NCBI GenBank assembly: GCA_947495695.1
Contig: CANLZP010000003.1
Location: 434,001 to 498,000 of the forward strand
Reading direction: 5' to 3'
Length of the DNA stretch: 64,000 nt
Source: an uncultured Erythrobacter sp.
Lineage (GTDB): Bacteria; Pseudomonadota; Alphaproteobacteria; Sphingomonadales; Sphingomonadaceae
Of this stretch, positions 1 through 9,311 are shown piece by piece. The notes beneath the pieces were generated by a model, which did no database searches, was not told the DNA's origin, and worked only from the letters and a program-made list of their open reading frames with translations. A program made the translations under genes and the position numbers. How positions within the stretch are numbered: the stretch's first letter is position 1; each line of letters opens with the position of its first letter.

Positions 1-912
1 GATGGTGTGGGTTTGACGCGGATGGAGTTCGTGATTTCCAATCACGTAAAGGTCCACCCGATGGCTCTGTTGGAGCCTGACCGCGTAGCTGATCCTGACG
101 AGCGCGTGGCGATCAGCCAATTGACGCGCGGATTTGAAAGTCCTTCGGAATACTTCGTCGATCGTCTCGCGTGCGGACTGGCGCGGATTGCAGCGCTCAC
201 GTTTCCCAAAAAAACCGTAATCCGCTTCAGCGATTTCAAATCGAACGAATATGCCGACCTGATCGGAGGCAGTGCCTTCGAGCCGTCCGAGGAAAACCCA
301 ATGCTCGGTTTTCGCGGCGCATCGCGATATGTCTCGCCCTTGTTCCGAGACGCGTTCGCGCTCGAATGCCGCGCAATACGCCGATTGCGTGAAGATATGG
401 GCTTCGCCAATGTCGCGGTGATGGTGCCGTTCTGCCGGACGGTCGGTGAGGCGGATCGGGTGCTAAGAGAGATGGCGGCGAATGGAATCGAGCGCGGCGA
501 GAATGGTCTCGAAGTGCTGGTCATGTGCGAAGTGCCGAGCAACGTCGTGCTTGCCGCCCAATTTGCAGAGCGTTTCGATGGCTTCTCGATCGGGAGTAAC
601 GATCTCACCCAGCTGACGCTTGGGATCGACCGCGATTCCGAACTGTTGGCGGACCAATTCGACGCGCGCGACCCCGCTGTGAAGTGGATGATCCGCCATG
701 TCATCGCCGAAGTTCAAGGGGAGGGCAAGCCGGTTGGCCTTTGCGGACAGGCGCCAAGCGACCATCCAGATTTTGCCGAATTCCTGGTCGAATGCGGGAT
801 CGATTCCATTTCGGTGACGCCCGACAGCTTTTTCGCTGTCAAAACCCATGTCGCTGCTGCGGAACGGTCCAACAAACCTGCGGCGGTGCTGGAAGGAGTA
901 TCATTCCGATGA
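1..912 (+). CDS. ppsA: Phosphoenolpyruvate synthase, C-terminal part (5' end outside window)
   Basis: The frame is open from base 1 and reads DGVGLTRMEFVISNH at the edge, the conserved start of the PEP-binding barrel of PEP synthase, so the N-terminal ATP-grasp and phosphohistidine domains lie outside the window. The visible 303 codons hold the PEP-utilising TIM barrel: the VMCEVPSNV strand, the GSNDLTQL substrate and metal-binding motif, and the catalytic-cysteine motif GLCGQAPS near the end. The enzyme converts pyruvate and ATP to PEP, AMP and phosphate. The stop codon overlaps the pfkB start (ATGATGA), so the two genes are translationally coupled. A gluconeogenic enzyme coupled to a glycolytic kinase suggests conditional carbon-flux control. 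Confidence 0.9.
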   Translation, partial: DGVGLTRMEFVISNHVKVHPMALLEPDRVADPDERVAISQLTRGFESPSEYFVDRLACGLARIAALTFPKKTVIRFSDFKSNEYADLIGGSAFEPSEENPMLGFRGASRYVSPLFRDAFALECRAIRRLREDMGFANVAVMVPFCRTVGEADRVLREMAANGIERGENGLEVLVMCEVPSNVVLAAQFAERFDGFSIGSNDLTQLTLGIDRDSELLADQFDARDPAVKWMIRHVIAEVQGEGKPVGLCGQAPSDHPDFAEFLVECGIDSISVTPDSFFAVKTHVAAAERSNKPAAVLEGVSFR

Positions 913-1844
913 TGAACATCGCGACATTGACACTCAATCCGACCATCGATGTCGCTTACGCGGTCGAAAATCTTTCGCATACCGACAAGCTGCGAGCGCC
1001 GGCCCAGATCATCGATCCTGGCGGTGGCGGCTTGAACGTGGCGCGGGTGTTCGTTCGGATGGGCGGCAATGCGCGCTGCATCTATCTTTCGGGCGGATCG
1101 ACTGGCATCGCCCTCGACGCTTTGATCGACCTTCATCAACTGGTGCGTGAGAAGGTCGCCATCGTGGGAGAAACCCGTATTAGCACGGTGATTTGCGAGG
1201 CATCAAGCGGGCAGGAATACCGCATCGTTCCCGCCGGACCTAACGTCAGCGAAGCGGAGTGCGAGGCTTGTTTGCGACATATCGAAGAAATCAAATGCGA
1301 TTACCTCGTGATGAGCGGCTCGCTCCCGCGCGGCATACCCGCCGATTTCTATGCACGGGCGGCTGCTGTCGCCTACCGGCGAGGCATCCGGACAGTTCTT
1401 GATACATCGGGCGATGCTCTTTCCGAGGCGGTAGCAGCTGGCCGGCTAGAGCTTATCAAGCCCAACCTGAGGGAATTTCAGGACCTCATCGGAGAAAATC
1501 TGACAGATGTCGGCGCAATCGGCGAAGCGGCGAAGCAGATCGTCGCTCAAGGCGGCGCTAGGCTCGTTGCGGTCAGCATGGGGGAGCGCGGCGGTGTCTT
1601 GGCGAGCAAGGATGGCGTAATTGTGATGAACGCACCCGACGTGGAGGCGAAAAGCGCGGTTGGGGCCGGGGATAGCTGCGTTGCCGCCATGGTGCATGGT
1701 CTTGCATCCGGGAAAAACGTCGAAGACGCGTTCGCACTTGGGATCGCTGCCGGGGCTGCCGCCTTGATTTCACCGGGGACGGGTCTCGCTGCCGTCGACG
1801 ACATCGACGCGATATACACTGGGCAGCTACGGCGATCTGCGTAG
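909..1844 (+). CDS. pfkB: PfkB-type 6-phosphofructokinase (phosphofructokinase II family)
   Basis: A 311-residue ribokinase/PfkB-family sugar-phosphate kinase. It opens with TLTLNPTIDVAY, followed by the sugar-binding signature GGGGLNVARVFVRMGG (about residues 37-52) and the C-terminal PfkB signature with the anion hole and catalytic Asp in VGAGDSCVAAMVHGL (about 249-263). The stretches SGSLPRGIP, DTSGDALSEA and KPNLREF resemble Escherichia coli PfkB more than FruK or LacC. The start is one of two adjacent ATGs (909 or 912) overlapping the ppsA stop. It should phosphorylate fructose 6-phosphate; 1-phosphofructokinase or tagatose-6-phosphate kinase activity cannot be excluded from sequence. 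Confidence 0.85.
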   Translation: MMNIATLTLNPTIDVAYAVENLSHTDKLRAPAQIIDPGGGGLNVARVFVRMGGNARCIYLSGGSTGIALDALIDLHQLVREKVAIVGETRISTVICEASSGQEYRIVPAGPNVSEAECEACLRHIEEIKCDYLVMSGSLPRGIPADFYARAAAVAYRRGIRTVLDTSGDALSEAVAAGRLELIKPNLREFQDLIGENLTDVGAIGEAAKQIVAQGGARLVAVSMGERGGVLASKDGVIVMNAPDVEAKSAVGAGDSCVAAMVHGLASGKNVEDAFALGIAAGAAALISPGTGLAAVDDIDAIYTGQLRRSA

Positions 1845-1904
1845 TTACCCGTGTGCCATGAAAGAGCATCTTTCGTTCCGTAACTACAGTGATTGAGCGC
1901 AACT

Positions 1905-2981
1905 ATGACCGAACTCATGAAAGCTGCGATCTTTGTCGAACCGGGAAGGATCGTGCTCGGCGAAAAGCCGATCCCCGATGTCGGTCCCCTAGACGCGTTG
2001 ATCCGGATCACCACGACAACGATCTGCGGCACTGATGTCCACATTCTGAAAGGAGAGTACCCAGTCGAGAAGGGGCTGACCATCGGTCACGAGCCGGTGG
2101 GCATTATCGAAAAACTTGGATCGGCTGTTACAGGATATGAAGAAGGCCAACGCGTCATCGCGGGGGCAATCACGCCATCCGGAACATCTTACGCTTCCCT
2201 ATGCGGCTGTCACGCGCAATGCGGCGGGCAGGGCAAGCATGGCTTCAAGGCCATCGGCGGTTGGCGTTTCGGCAATACGATCGACGGATGCCAGGCTGAG
2301 TATCTTCTCGTTCCAGACGCGATGGCCAACCTCGCGCCTATACCCGACGGGCTGACCGACGAACAGGTGCTGATGTGCCCGGATATAATGTCGACCGGTT
2401 TTAGCGGCGCGGAATCGGGCAGGATCAGGATTGGCGACACGGTAGCCATCTTCGCGCAGGGTCCGATCGGTCTCTGTGCGACGGCCGGCGCGCATATGAT
2501 GGGCGCGACCACGATCATAGGCGTTGAGACTGTTCCTGAACGGCAGGAAATGGCCCGAAAAATGGGTGCGACTCATATCGTCGATTTCGCGAAAGTTGAT
2601 CCGATCGATGAAATCATGAAAATTACTGCCGGACGCGGTGTCGATGTCGCAATCGAAGCGCTCGGCCAGCAGGAGACTTTCGAAGGCGCAATGCGTGTCC
2701 TTCGACCGGGCGGAACCCTGTCTTCGCTCGGCGTTTATTCCGGCGATCTGACCATCCCGCTCGAACCGCTCGCTGCTGGCCTTGGTGATCACACAATCCG
2801 CACCACGTTGTGTCCAGGTGGTAAGGAACGGATGCGGCGATTGATGGATGTAGTCGCATCGGGCCGCGTGGATGCGGGACAGCTGGTGACGCACCATTAT
2901 CCGTTAGATTCGATCGAAGACGCCTACGAGTTGTTCTCTCACCAGCGCGACGGAGTGCTGAAGGTGTCCATCAGGCCATAG
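1905..2981 (+). CDS. Zinc-dependent NAD(P)-dependent alcohol dehydrogenase (medium-chain)
   Basis: A 358-residue medium-chain dehydrogenase/reductase. Catalytic zinc ligands are in TICGTDVH and in GHEPVGIIE; the Rossmann nucleotide-binding region lies around IFAQGPIGLCATAGA. The stretch GGWRFGN and the incomplete cysteine cluster around CGCHAQCGG resemble secondary-alcohol dehydrogenases of the Clostridium/Thermoanaerobacter type, which lack the structural zinc. Substrate is unknown; fermentative oxidation or reduction of short alcohols is plausible. ATG at 1905 was chosen; ATG at 1917 (MKAAIF) is an equally good start. It has its own 60-bp upstream gap containing a TTCCGTAACTA element similar to part of the island operator. 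Confidence 0.85.
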   Translation: MTELMKAAIFVEPGRIVLGEKPIPDVGPLDALIRITTTTICGTDVHILKGEYPVEKGLTIGHEPVGIIEKLGSAVTGYEEGQRVIAGAITPSGTSYASLCGCHAQCGGQGKHGFKAIGGWRFGNTIDGCQAEYLLVPDAMANLAPIPDGLTDEQVLMCPDIMSTGFSGAESGRIRIGDTVAIFAQGPIGLCATAGAHMMGATTIIGVETVPERQEMARKMGATHIVDFAKVDPIDEIMKITAGRGVDVAIEALGQQETFEGAMRVLRPGGTLSSLGVYSGDLTIPLEPLAAGLGDHTIRTTLCPGGKERMRRLMDVVASGRVDAGQLVTHHYPLDSIEDAYELFSHQRDGVLKVSIRP

Positions 2982-3103
2982 CGAACGGAGAAGGCTTCAA
3001 CGCGAGAGCGATCATGTAATCTGAAGGGTTAGAGCCTGGCTGGTCACGCAACAGTACCGGCACGCTTTCCCTCGTTTTGGAGTGGGCAACAGCGAGCAAG
3101 CGC

Positions 3104-3877
3104 ATGAACATGGCTTTTCAGAAGCATGCAGATAGCGGGTATCGCGCTGCGGAGACGAGCTTTGATGACCTCGAAGTCGTTGAAATCCACAAATCCTTCG
3201 GCAAACGCGAGGTCTTAAGAGGAGTCTCTCTCAAGGTTAGCAAAGGACAGGTCGTGGGCATGTTTGGTCGAGACGGTGCGGGCAAGACTGTCACGTTCTG
3301 CTGCATACTTGGCTTGATGAGATGCGATATGGGACGCATCATGCTGGGTGATCATGATATCACGCGGCTTCCGTTATATCGGCGTGCGCTTCTGGGGCTC
3401 GGCTACCTGCCGGAACAAACCTCGATCTTTCGCGGTCTCACTGTCGCCGAGAATATCAGGGCGATGCTCGAAATCATCGAACCCGATGAAAGCGCTCGCA
3501 ATCAGCGATTGGAAGCCCTCCTTTCCGATCTTCGGATCGAACATTTGCGCGACGCAGCGGCGACATCGCTGTCTGGAGGTGAGCGGCGGCGTTGCGAAGT
3601 GGCGCGAGCCCTCGCTTTGAATCCTTCCTTCATACTCCTCGATGAACCCTTCGCGGGGATCGACCCGCTCACGATCGCAAGCATCAAGGAGATGATTCTG
3701 GACTTCAAGGCGCGCGGAATAGGCGTCTTGCTGACCGACCAGAATGTACCCGAGATGGTCGAAGTCATAGATCGCGCATATCTGCTCGATGATGGCGTCA
3801 TGGTATTCTCAGGTTCGCCGGATCAGCTGCTTGAGGATGATAACGTCATCGCACGTTACCTTGGCCAACGCGATTGA
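3104..3877 (+). CDS. LptB-like ABC transporter ATP-binding protein with a substituted H-loop
   Basis: A 257-residue ABC ATPase: Walker A GRDGAGKT (about residues 55-62), signature LSGGERRR, Walker B ILLDEPFAGIDP. Overall order and the C-terminal stretch GVLLTDQNVPEMVEVIDRAY closely follow LptB, the ATPase of the lipopolysaccharide transporter. LptB has His in the switch loop (TDHN); here the residue is Gln213 (TDQN). No permease or other Lpt gene is adjacent, so it is an orphan paralogue rather than the housekeeping LptB. ATG at 3104 was chosen over an upstream TTG. It may have reduced or altered ATPase function. Confidence 0.8.
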   Translation: MNMAFQKHADSGYRAAETSFDDLEVVEIHKSFGKREVLRGVSLKVSKGQVVGMFGRDGAGKTVTFCCILGLMRCDMGRIMLGDHDITRLPLYRRALLGLGYLPEQTSIFRGLTVAENIRAMLEIIEPDESARNQRLEALLSDLRIEHLRDAAATSLSGGERRRCEVARALALNPSFILLDEPFAGIDPLTIASIKEMILDFKARGIGVLLTDQNVPEMVEVIDRAYLLDDGVMVFSGSPDQLLEDDNVIARYLGQRD

Positions 3878-3950
3878 AATGAGCCGCAATCGAGCGACCG
3901 ATCCGTGCCGCGGAGGAATGCGATCTACGGCGTGGCGGCTCGATGTGTCG

Positions 3951-4199
3951 CTAGCTGTCGAGATGTTCTGCCAGCCACTCGGCCGCAGTCCCGATCGTCA
4001 CGAATTTTGCTGCATCGGCATCGGGAATATCGACGCCGAGCCGCTGATGGAGCGCTGCGATGAGGTTGAAGATATCCATCGAGTCGAGATCGAGCGCTTC
4101 TCGCACATCCTCATCGTCGCCGATCGAAACCGGTGCGACGTCCGGTGCAATCTTCTCGATTTCCTCAATCACGATGGCGCGTGATTCCGATACGTTCAT
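3951..4199 (-). CDS. Stand-alone acyl carrier protein
   Basis: An 82-residue acidic protein of the phosphopantetheine-binding family. The attachment motif is LDLDSMD with Ser40 as the predicted 4'-phosphopantetheine site, and the flanking helices fit a carrier-protein bundle. It is the last gene of the acs-pdhA-pdhB-pdhC operon and its ATG overlaps the end of the E2 gene by 4 nt, so it is co-translated with a pyruvate-dehydrogenase-like complex. No ketosynthase, fatty acid or nonribosomal peptide gene is nearby. It is not the housekeeping AcpP by context; its acyl load is unknown. Confidence 0.85.
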   Translation of the reverse strand: MNVSESRAIVIEEIEKIAPDVAPVSIGDDEDVREALDLDSMDIFNLIAALHQRLGVDIPDADAAKFVTIGTAAEWLAEHLDS

Positions 4200-5359
4200 A
4201 ACGCCTCCGGATCGTTCAACAGCGCCTCGACCTGCCGCAGCAGCAAGGCCCCGCGATGCCCATCATTTGCGCGGTGATCCCCCGCCAGCGTCGTGGTCAG
4301 AACCGGACGGACAGCTAGCTCATCATTGTGTGCCCAAGGACGCTGGACGATACTGCCGAAGCCGATGATCGCGACTTGCGGCGGGTAGATTATCGGCAGT
4401 AGGCTCTCGACCCCGCGCTCGCCCAGGCTAGAGACTGTCGCGGTGCCATCGCTGATCTCGGAAGAGCGGAATTGACCGCGACGGGTACGGGTAACGAGGT
4501 CGCGCAGTTTCGCCATCAATTCAGGCAACGCGAGCGTATTTGTATTGCGAATGCACGGCGCGGCCAATCCGCCGCCGCGAATTGCGATAGCGCTGCCGAG
4601 GTGCACGGCCCCGCTGGCCTTGTATCCTTCATTGTCCAAATGTCCGTTGAATTCCGAGAATTCGACCAGAGTAAGCGCAACTGCCTTGAACAGCAGTGCG
4701 CCGAGGATCAGGCGCTCTGGTGGAGCGCGGCCGGCATTGTAGCGATCCAGCCAGTCGAGCGCTTGAGAGATTTCGAAAGAGTGGGTCAGATAGTAATGAG
4801 GAATTTCGCGTTTCGAACGCGCCATAGCTGCAGCGATCGCGCGGCGCATCGCGGACAGGTCTGGCCCGGGCGCGGCGCCTGGCGCGGGCCCCTTTGAAGC
4901 GGCTTCGAGGTCGGCAAGCTGGATCGCCCCTTCAGGCCCGGAACCGTTTATCGAGGTGAGATCTATGTTGCGTTCTCTGGCCAGCTTGCGGGCAGCGGGC
5001 GAAGCACGAGTCTCTGATTGGAACCCGATTTTGGCGGGAGCAACCACGGGTTTTTCCGGAGCAGGTTGGGGCGAGACTGCCTTGGTGGGCGCAGGCGATG
5101 GTCCTACTTCAGCAATCGCTTCACCGGCTGCCTTGATCTTGGCCAAAGGCGCGCCCACCGGAACGCTTGCACCCGCCTCGACCAGCAATTCCCCGATCGT
5201 TCCGTCTTCGAAAACTTCGACTTCGATCGCGCCCTTGTCGGTCTCGACTACAGCGATGATATCTCCGTGTTCCACCGCATCGCCTGGTTCCTTTAGCCAC
5301 TCCACGAGCGTTCCAGCAGCCATATCGGCACCGAGCGAAGGCATGGTGAAAACCCCCAT
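4196..5359 (-). CDS. pdhC: Dihydrolipoamide acetyltransferase (E2) of a pyruvate or 2-oxo acid dehydrogenase complex
   Basis: A 387-residue E2 subunit. One N-terminal lipoyl domain has the lipoylated lysine at K42 (VVETDKGAIEVEVF). An Ala/Pro-rich linker follows, then a peripheral-subunit-binding domain at about 118-153 (SPAARKLARERNIDL) and the acyltransferase domain ending in the catalytic motif DHRANDG (His362, Asp366). It moves the acyl group from lipoamide to CoA in the cytoplasm. It lies directly after pdhB (3-nt gap) and overlaps the carrier-protein gene by 4 nt. No E3 (lipoamide dehydrogenase) gene is in the operon, so the complex must borrow E3 from elsewhere. Confidence 0.9.
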   Translation of the reverse strand: MGVFTMPSLGADMAAGTLVEWLKEPGDAVEHGDIIAVVETDKGAIEVEVFEDGTIGELLVEAGASVPVGAPLAKIKAAGEAIAEVGPSPAPTKAVSPQPAPEKPVVAPAKIGFQSETRASPAARKLARERNIDLTSINGSGPEGAIQLADLEAASKGPAPGAAPGPDLSAMRRAIAAAMARSKREIPHYYLTHSFEISQALDWLDRYNAGRAPPERLILGALLFKAVALTLVEFSEFNGHLDNEGYKASGAVHLGSAIAIRGGGLAAPCIRNTNTLALPELMAKLRDLVTRTRRGQFRSSEISDGTATVSSLGERGVESLLPIIYPPQVAIIGFGSIVQRPWAHNDELAVRPVLTTTLAGDHRANDGHRGALLLRQVEALLNDPEAL

Positions 5360-5362
5360 CGC

Positions 5363-6337
5363 TCAGCGCCCCATTGCCAACAGCCCTGCGGCAACAATTT
5401 TGGCGATGCTGGGCAAGGCGGCCTCTTCGAGATGTTTCGCATAGGGAACCGGTACCTCCTCGCTGCAAACCCGCAACAAGGGTGCATCCAGGTTCCAGAA
5501 GCCCTGCTCGACGATCCGCGCCATGATTTCCGCCGATAGGCTGCCCGAGCGCCAACCTTCATCGACGATGACGCAGCGCCGCGTCTTTGCAAGGCTGGCA
5601 AGGATGGTAGCATCGTCGAGCGGGCGCAGGACGCGCAGGTCGATCACTTCGGCGGAAATCGCAGCAGAGCCGAGTTCTTCGGCTGCGGCCAGCGTCTTTC
5701 CTAACGATCCGCCATAGGTAATCAGCGTGAGGTCGCTTCCCTCGCGTCGGATCTTCGCGCGATCGATATCAACCTCGACCGGTTCGGCGACATCGGCGCT
5801 TTCATTATACAGGAGTGCGTTTTCGAAAATCAGCACCGGGTCAGGGTCTTCAAGCGCGGGGCCAAGCATTCCGGCCGCATCCTCCACGGTGGCCGGGGCA
5901 AGCACGCGGATGCCGGGAATATGCGCATACCACCCCTCGAGACTGTGCGAGTGCTGAGCGGCGAGTTGTCGCCCGCCACCGGTCGCCATGCGGATTACCA
6001 CGGGCACATTGAATTGCCCTCCCGACATGTGCCGGATTGTGGCGGCATTGTTCATGATCTGGTCGAGCGAGAGCAGCGAGAAATTGCAGGTCATCACCTC
6101 GACGATCGGGCGCATTCCGCCCATCGCCGCACCGATACCCGCTCCGGTAAAGCCGCTTTCCGAGAGAGGCGTGTCGCGAATGCGCTCGGGGCCGAATTCG
6201 TCAAGAAGGCCTTTCGATACTGCATAACACCCGCCGTAATGCCCGACGTCCTCGCCCATCAGAAAGACGCGGTCATCTTCCTGCATCGCCTTGCGGATGG
6301 CACCGCGCATCGCTTCGCGATAGGTGAGCGTGGTCAT
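5363..6337 (-). CDS. pdhB: Pyruvate dehydrogenase E1 component, beta subunit
   Basis: A 324-residue transketolase-like beta subunit. Conserved stretches include [12 protein letters not shown] (cofactor-side glutamate), [28 protein letters not shown], the [15 protein letters not shown] loop and the C-terminal [18 protein letters not shown] at 6337 was chosen because it overlaps the stop of the alpha-subunit gene by 4 nt and removes a non-conserved 17-residue extension. It pairs with the alpha subunit to form the thiamine-diphosphate active site. Acetoin dehydrogenase or branched-chain oxo acid use cannot be excluded, though the partnership with acs favours acetyl-CoA supply. Confidence 0.9.
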   Translation of the reverse strand: MTTLTYREAMRGAIRKAMQEDDRVFLMGEDVGHYGGCYAVSKGLLDEFGPERIRDTPLSESGFTGAGIGAAMGGMRPIVEVMTCNFSLLSLDQIMNNAATIRHMSGGQFNVPVVIRMATGGGRQLAAQHSHSLEGWYAHIPGIRVLAPATVEDAAGMLGPALEDPDPVLIFENALLYNESADVAEPVEVDIDRAKIRREGSDLTLITYGGSLGKTLAAAEELGSAAISAEVIDLRVLRPLDDATILASLAKTRRCVIVDEGWRSGSLSAEIMARIVEQGFWNLDAPLLRVCSEEVPVPYAKHLEEAALPSIAKIVAAGLLAMGR

Positions 6338-7326
6338 ATCCGCTTCTCCGCGCCCGCATCGCGCATCAGATCCTCGACCGGCTCCCACGTGCCAGCCTCG
6401 GCGAACGCCACCGCTTCGGCCACCTCGCGATCGACCTCCGCTTCAACTTCCTCGACATCCTCCTCGCGCAGTCCCCCCGCGTTCAATGCCCATTTGCGAA
6501 AGCGCAAAATCGGACCTTTGTCTTTCCACTCCTCGACCTCTTCCTTGGCACGGTAGAGCTGCGGATCGTACATGGAGTGCGCGCGAAAACGGTAGGTGCG
6601 GCATTCGAGGAAATGCGCTGCCCCGGTCTTGCGGATTGCGGCGACGGCTCGCCGCGAAGCCACTTCCACAGCGACAACGTCCATCCCGTCTACCGCTTCG
6701 GAGTTCATGCTGTAACTGGCAGCCTTGGCGCTGATGTCCGTTTCGGATTCGGACAGTTCCAGAGCTGTCCCCATGGCGAAAAGATTGTTTTCGCACACGA
6801 AAAGCACGGGCAATCGCCACAAGGCGGCAAGGTTGAGACTTTCGTGGAATTCGCCTTCTGCAGCGGCGCCTTCTCCGAAGAAGCAGGCTGTCACTCGGTC
6901 GCGACCAGCGAGCTTGTCCGCAAGCGCGAGTCCGACCGCGATGGGGAGGCCACCGGCGACGATAGCATTTCCGCCGTAGAACCGCGTAGCCGCATCGAAC
7001 AGATGCATCGAACCGCCGCGACCCCGGCTGCAACCCTCCTGCTTCCCATACATCTCGGCCATGATGGCATCGGCGCTAACGCCTTTGAGCAGCGCATGGC
7101 CGTGCTCGCGGTAAGTGGCGACGACCGCATCATCGGGGTCGAGTGCTTCCATTACGCCCGTCGCAACCGCCTCTTCGCCGATATAAAGGTGCAGGAAGCC
7201 GCGGATTTTCTCCTGCGTGTAAAGCTCGGCGCATTTCTCCTCGAAGCGGCGAATGCGCAGCATCTGATGCAGGAGCTTGCGGCAATGCTCGCGATTGAGG
7301 TGGACCTTGGTCGTCCTCTCGCTCAT
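6334..7326 (-). CDS. pdhA: Pyruvate dehydrogenase E1 component, alpha subunit
   Basis: A 330-residue E1 alpha subunit. The thiamine diphosphate-binding motif runs from [14 protein letters not shown] to CENN, with the usual GDG replaced by GEG, and the RGRGGSMH and [17 protein letters not shown] stretches are typical of PdhA/AcoA proteins. It decarboxylates the 2-oxo acid and passes the acyl group to E2 lipoamide. The gene overlaps both acs (4 nt upstream) and pdhB (4 nt downstream), so the whole block is one tightly coupled operon read from the promoter near 9,140. Confidence 0.9.
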   Translation of the reverse strand: MSERTTKVHLNREHCRKLLHQMLRIRRFEEKCAELYTQEKIRGFLHLYIGEEAVATGVMEALDPDDAVVATYREHGHALLKGVSADAIMAEMYGKQEGCSRGRGGSMHLFDAATRFYGGNAIVAGGLPIAVGLALADKLAGRDRVTACFFGEGAAAEGEFHESLNLAALWRLPVLFVCENNLFAMGTALELSESETDISAKAASYSMNSEAVDGMDVVAVEVASRRAVAAIRKTGAAHFLECRTYRFRAHSMYDPQLYRAKEEVEEWKDKGPILRFRKWALNAGGLREEDVEEVEAEVDREVAEAVAFAEAGTWEPVEDLMRDAGAEKRI

Positions 7327-9074
7327 GCTGCTTTTTCCAAGGTCGATGTATCGCCTTCGGGAAGGCCCAGCTCGCGTGCTTTCAAGAGCCGCCGCATTAT
7401 CTTGCCGGAGCGGGTGCGTGGCAAGTCATCGGCGATCTCGATCTGGCGCGGCGCGATCGCCGCTCCCAGTTTCTTGCGCGTATGGCCGAGAAGCTCGCGT
7501 TGCAGTGCTTCGCTCGGCTCGAACCCAGAGTGCAAAGTGACGAAGGCCTTGACGATCTCGCCCGACCGCTCGTCGGGTACGCCGATCACGGCCGCCTCGG
7601 CCACCGCCGGATGTTCGACCAATGCGCTTTCGACCTCGAACGGGCCGATCAGGTGACCGGCGGACTTGATCACATCGTCGGCGCGTCCAACGAACCAGAA
7701 ATATCCGTCGTCGTCGCGCATCGCCAGATCGCCGCTGAGATACCAGCCGTCGCGGAAGGACTTCTCGTAACGCTCCTGTTGGCCGAGATAGGCGCGAAAC
7801 ATAGACGGCCAACCGGGACGCAGCGCGAGATGTCCCGGCTGCATCGGTTTGTCGATCACGCGCACCGTGTCCCCGTCAGTTTCGAGGATCGCAGCTTCGA
7901 TGCCTGGTAGCGGCCTACCCATCGATCCGGGCTTCACGTCCATCGATGCGTAATTGGCGATCATGATGCCGCCGGTCTCACTCTGCCACCAATTGTCGTG
8001 GAAGGGGATGCCGAACACCTTGTTGCTCCATAAAACCGCTTCGGGATTGAGCGGTTCGCCCACGCTCGCCAGAAAGTGCAAGTGCGAGAGGTCGTATCGC
8101 CGCGCGATCTCCGCGCCGGCGCGCATCAGTAGGCGGATGGCGGTAGGCGCGGTGTACCAGACGGTGACCTCCTCGCGTTCGAGCAGCGCATACCAGCGCT
8201 CGGCATCGAATTCGGCTTCGTCGATCACCATTGTGACCCCTGCGCACAGTGGGGCGATGATTCCGTAGGATGTTCCCGTGACCCAGCCGGGATCGGCGGT
8301 GCACCAGAAGATGTCGTCCTCCCTGAGGTCGAGCGCAATGCGCCCGGTCGCGTTGTGCATCACTACCGCTTCGTGAACATGTACCACGCCCTTGGGTTTG
8401 CCAGTCGTACCGCTGGTGAAATGGAGTAGCGCCATGTCTTCCGGATCGGTCTGAACGCATTCAAAGCGAGGCTCCGTTTCAGCCAATGCCTTTGTGAGGT
8501 CGATTGTGTTATCGGGTGGCTGTTCGGCGCTCGGGGTCAGGAACACATGCGTCAAATAAGGCAGATCACCTCGCGCGGCGGCCACCTTTTTTTCATAATT
8601 CCGCGGCGAGACGAGAAGCACATTGGCCTCGCCGATCTCCAAGCGCGAGCGTACCGGTTCGGGCCCGAATGCCGAATAGAGGGGGCAAAAAACACCACCT
8701 GCTTTCAGCGTCCCGAGAGCGGCGATGTAGAGTTCAGGCACGCGGCCTAGCAGAGAGTAGACCTTTATACCTTTGCCAAGTCCATGGTCCGCCAGCATCC
8801 GCGCAAAGCGGTCGGTTTCGCGTTCCAGATCGGCATAGGTGAAGCTTTTGCGCTGACCGTCCTTGCCTATCCAGCGGATCGCTTCCTTCGTACCGCGACC
8901 TTCGACCACGTGACGATCGACCGCTTCATATCCGATATTGAGCCAACTGCCTGCCTCGCTATCGAGCCAGCCCCGGAAGGTATCCCAGCCCATCCTGCGG
9001 CTGGCGCTTTCGTAGTCGCGCATGACCGCCGCGCGCTTCGCTTGCTCGGACTTGCGGATGGTCTCGTAGGACAA
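7323..9074 (-). CDS. acsA: Acetate-CoA ligase (AMP-forming acetyl-CoA synthetase)
   Basis: A 583-residue ANL-family adenylating enzyme. The P-loop-like motif [11 protein letters not shown] is at residues 219-229, the WWQSETGG motif is typical of acetyl-CoA synthetases, and the C-terminal catalytic lysine is K558 in TRSGKIMRR, the site that protein acetyltransferases modify in other Acs enzymes. The length fits the shorter Bacillus AcsA type rather than the 650-residue Acs. It heads a five-gene operon with PDH subunits and a carrier protein, so acetate activation and pyruvate decarboxylation are co-expressed. A copy of the island operator lies 65 nt upstream. Confidence 0.92.
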   Translation of the reverse strand: MSYETIRKSEQAKRAAVMRDYESASRRMGWDTFRGWLDSEAGSWLNIGYEAVDRHVVEGRGTKEAIRWIGKDGQRKSFTYADLERETDRFARMLADHGLGKGIKVYSLLGRVPELYIAALGTLKAGGVFCPLYSAFGPEPVRSRLEIGEANVLLVSPRNYEKKVAAARGDLPYLTHVFLTPSAEQPPDNTIDLTKALAETEPRFECVQTDPEDMALLHFTSGTTGKPKGVVHVHEAVVMHNATGRIALDLREDDIFWCTADPGWVTGTSYGIIAPLCAGVTMVIDEAEFDAERWYALLEREEVTVWYTAPTAIRLLMRAGAEIARRYDLSHLHFLASVGEPLNPEAVLWSNKVFGIPFHDNWWQSETGGIMIANYASMDVKPGSMGRPLPGIEAAILETDGDTVRVIDKPMQPGHLALRPGWPSMFRAYLGQQERYEKSFRDGWYLSGDLAMRDDDGYFWFVGRADDVIKSAGHLIGPFEVESALVEHPAVAEAAVIGVPDERSGEIVKAFVTLHSGFEPSEALQRELLGHTRKKLGAAIAPRQIEIADDLPRTRSGKIMRRLLKARELGLPEGDTSTLEKAA

Positions 9075-9139
9075 GGCGCTTTTCCCTGATTGCGGTGTCT
9101 AGTCTCTGGCGGTGATGAGCCCTCACTCCTCGCGGGTAA

Positions 9140-9154
9140 CTACGGAATGTCCCG
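9140..9154 (-). promoter_or_regulatory. Island operator copy in the acsA/uspA divergent promoter
   Basis: Plus-strand CTACGGAATGTCCCG; read towards acsA it is CGGGACATTCCGTAG, one T shorter in the T-run than the consensus [C/A]GGAYATTTACGKAT. It ends 65 nt before the acsA start and 157 nt before the uspA start, in the 237-bp gap between the two divergent genes. The orientation relative to acsA is the same as at the six other strong sites. Confidence 0.6.
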
Positions 9155-9311
9155 AGGTCGCGCATGGCAACGCGGAACAGACCCGCGCTTATCTCATTTG
9201 CTGCTCGGTTCGTCGCTCGTTTACGGGAGGTTGCGTATAGAGCTGGTGGCTCCTCGCGCCGCATTGTCGGGCCTACAGGAAGGGCCGTCTGCCTTTTCGA
9301 AGGAGGAACAG

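Noticed and set aside
1871..1888. TTCCGTAACTA upstream of the first alcohol dehydrogenase as an operator
   Set aside because: It resembles only the 3' half of the acsA copy; too weak to list as a site.
6577..7656. 359-codon plus-strand open frame opposite pdhA and acsA
   Set aside because: It crosses two well-supported genes in antisense and has no motif.
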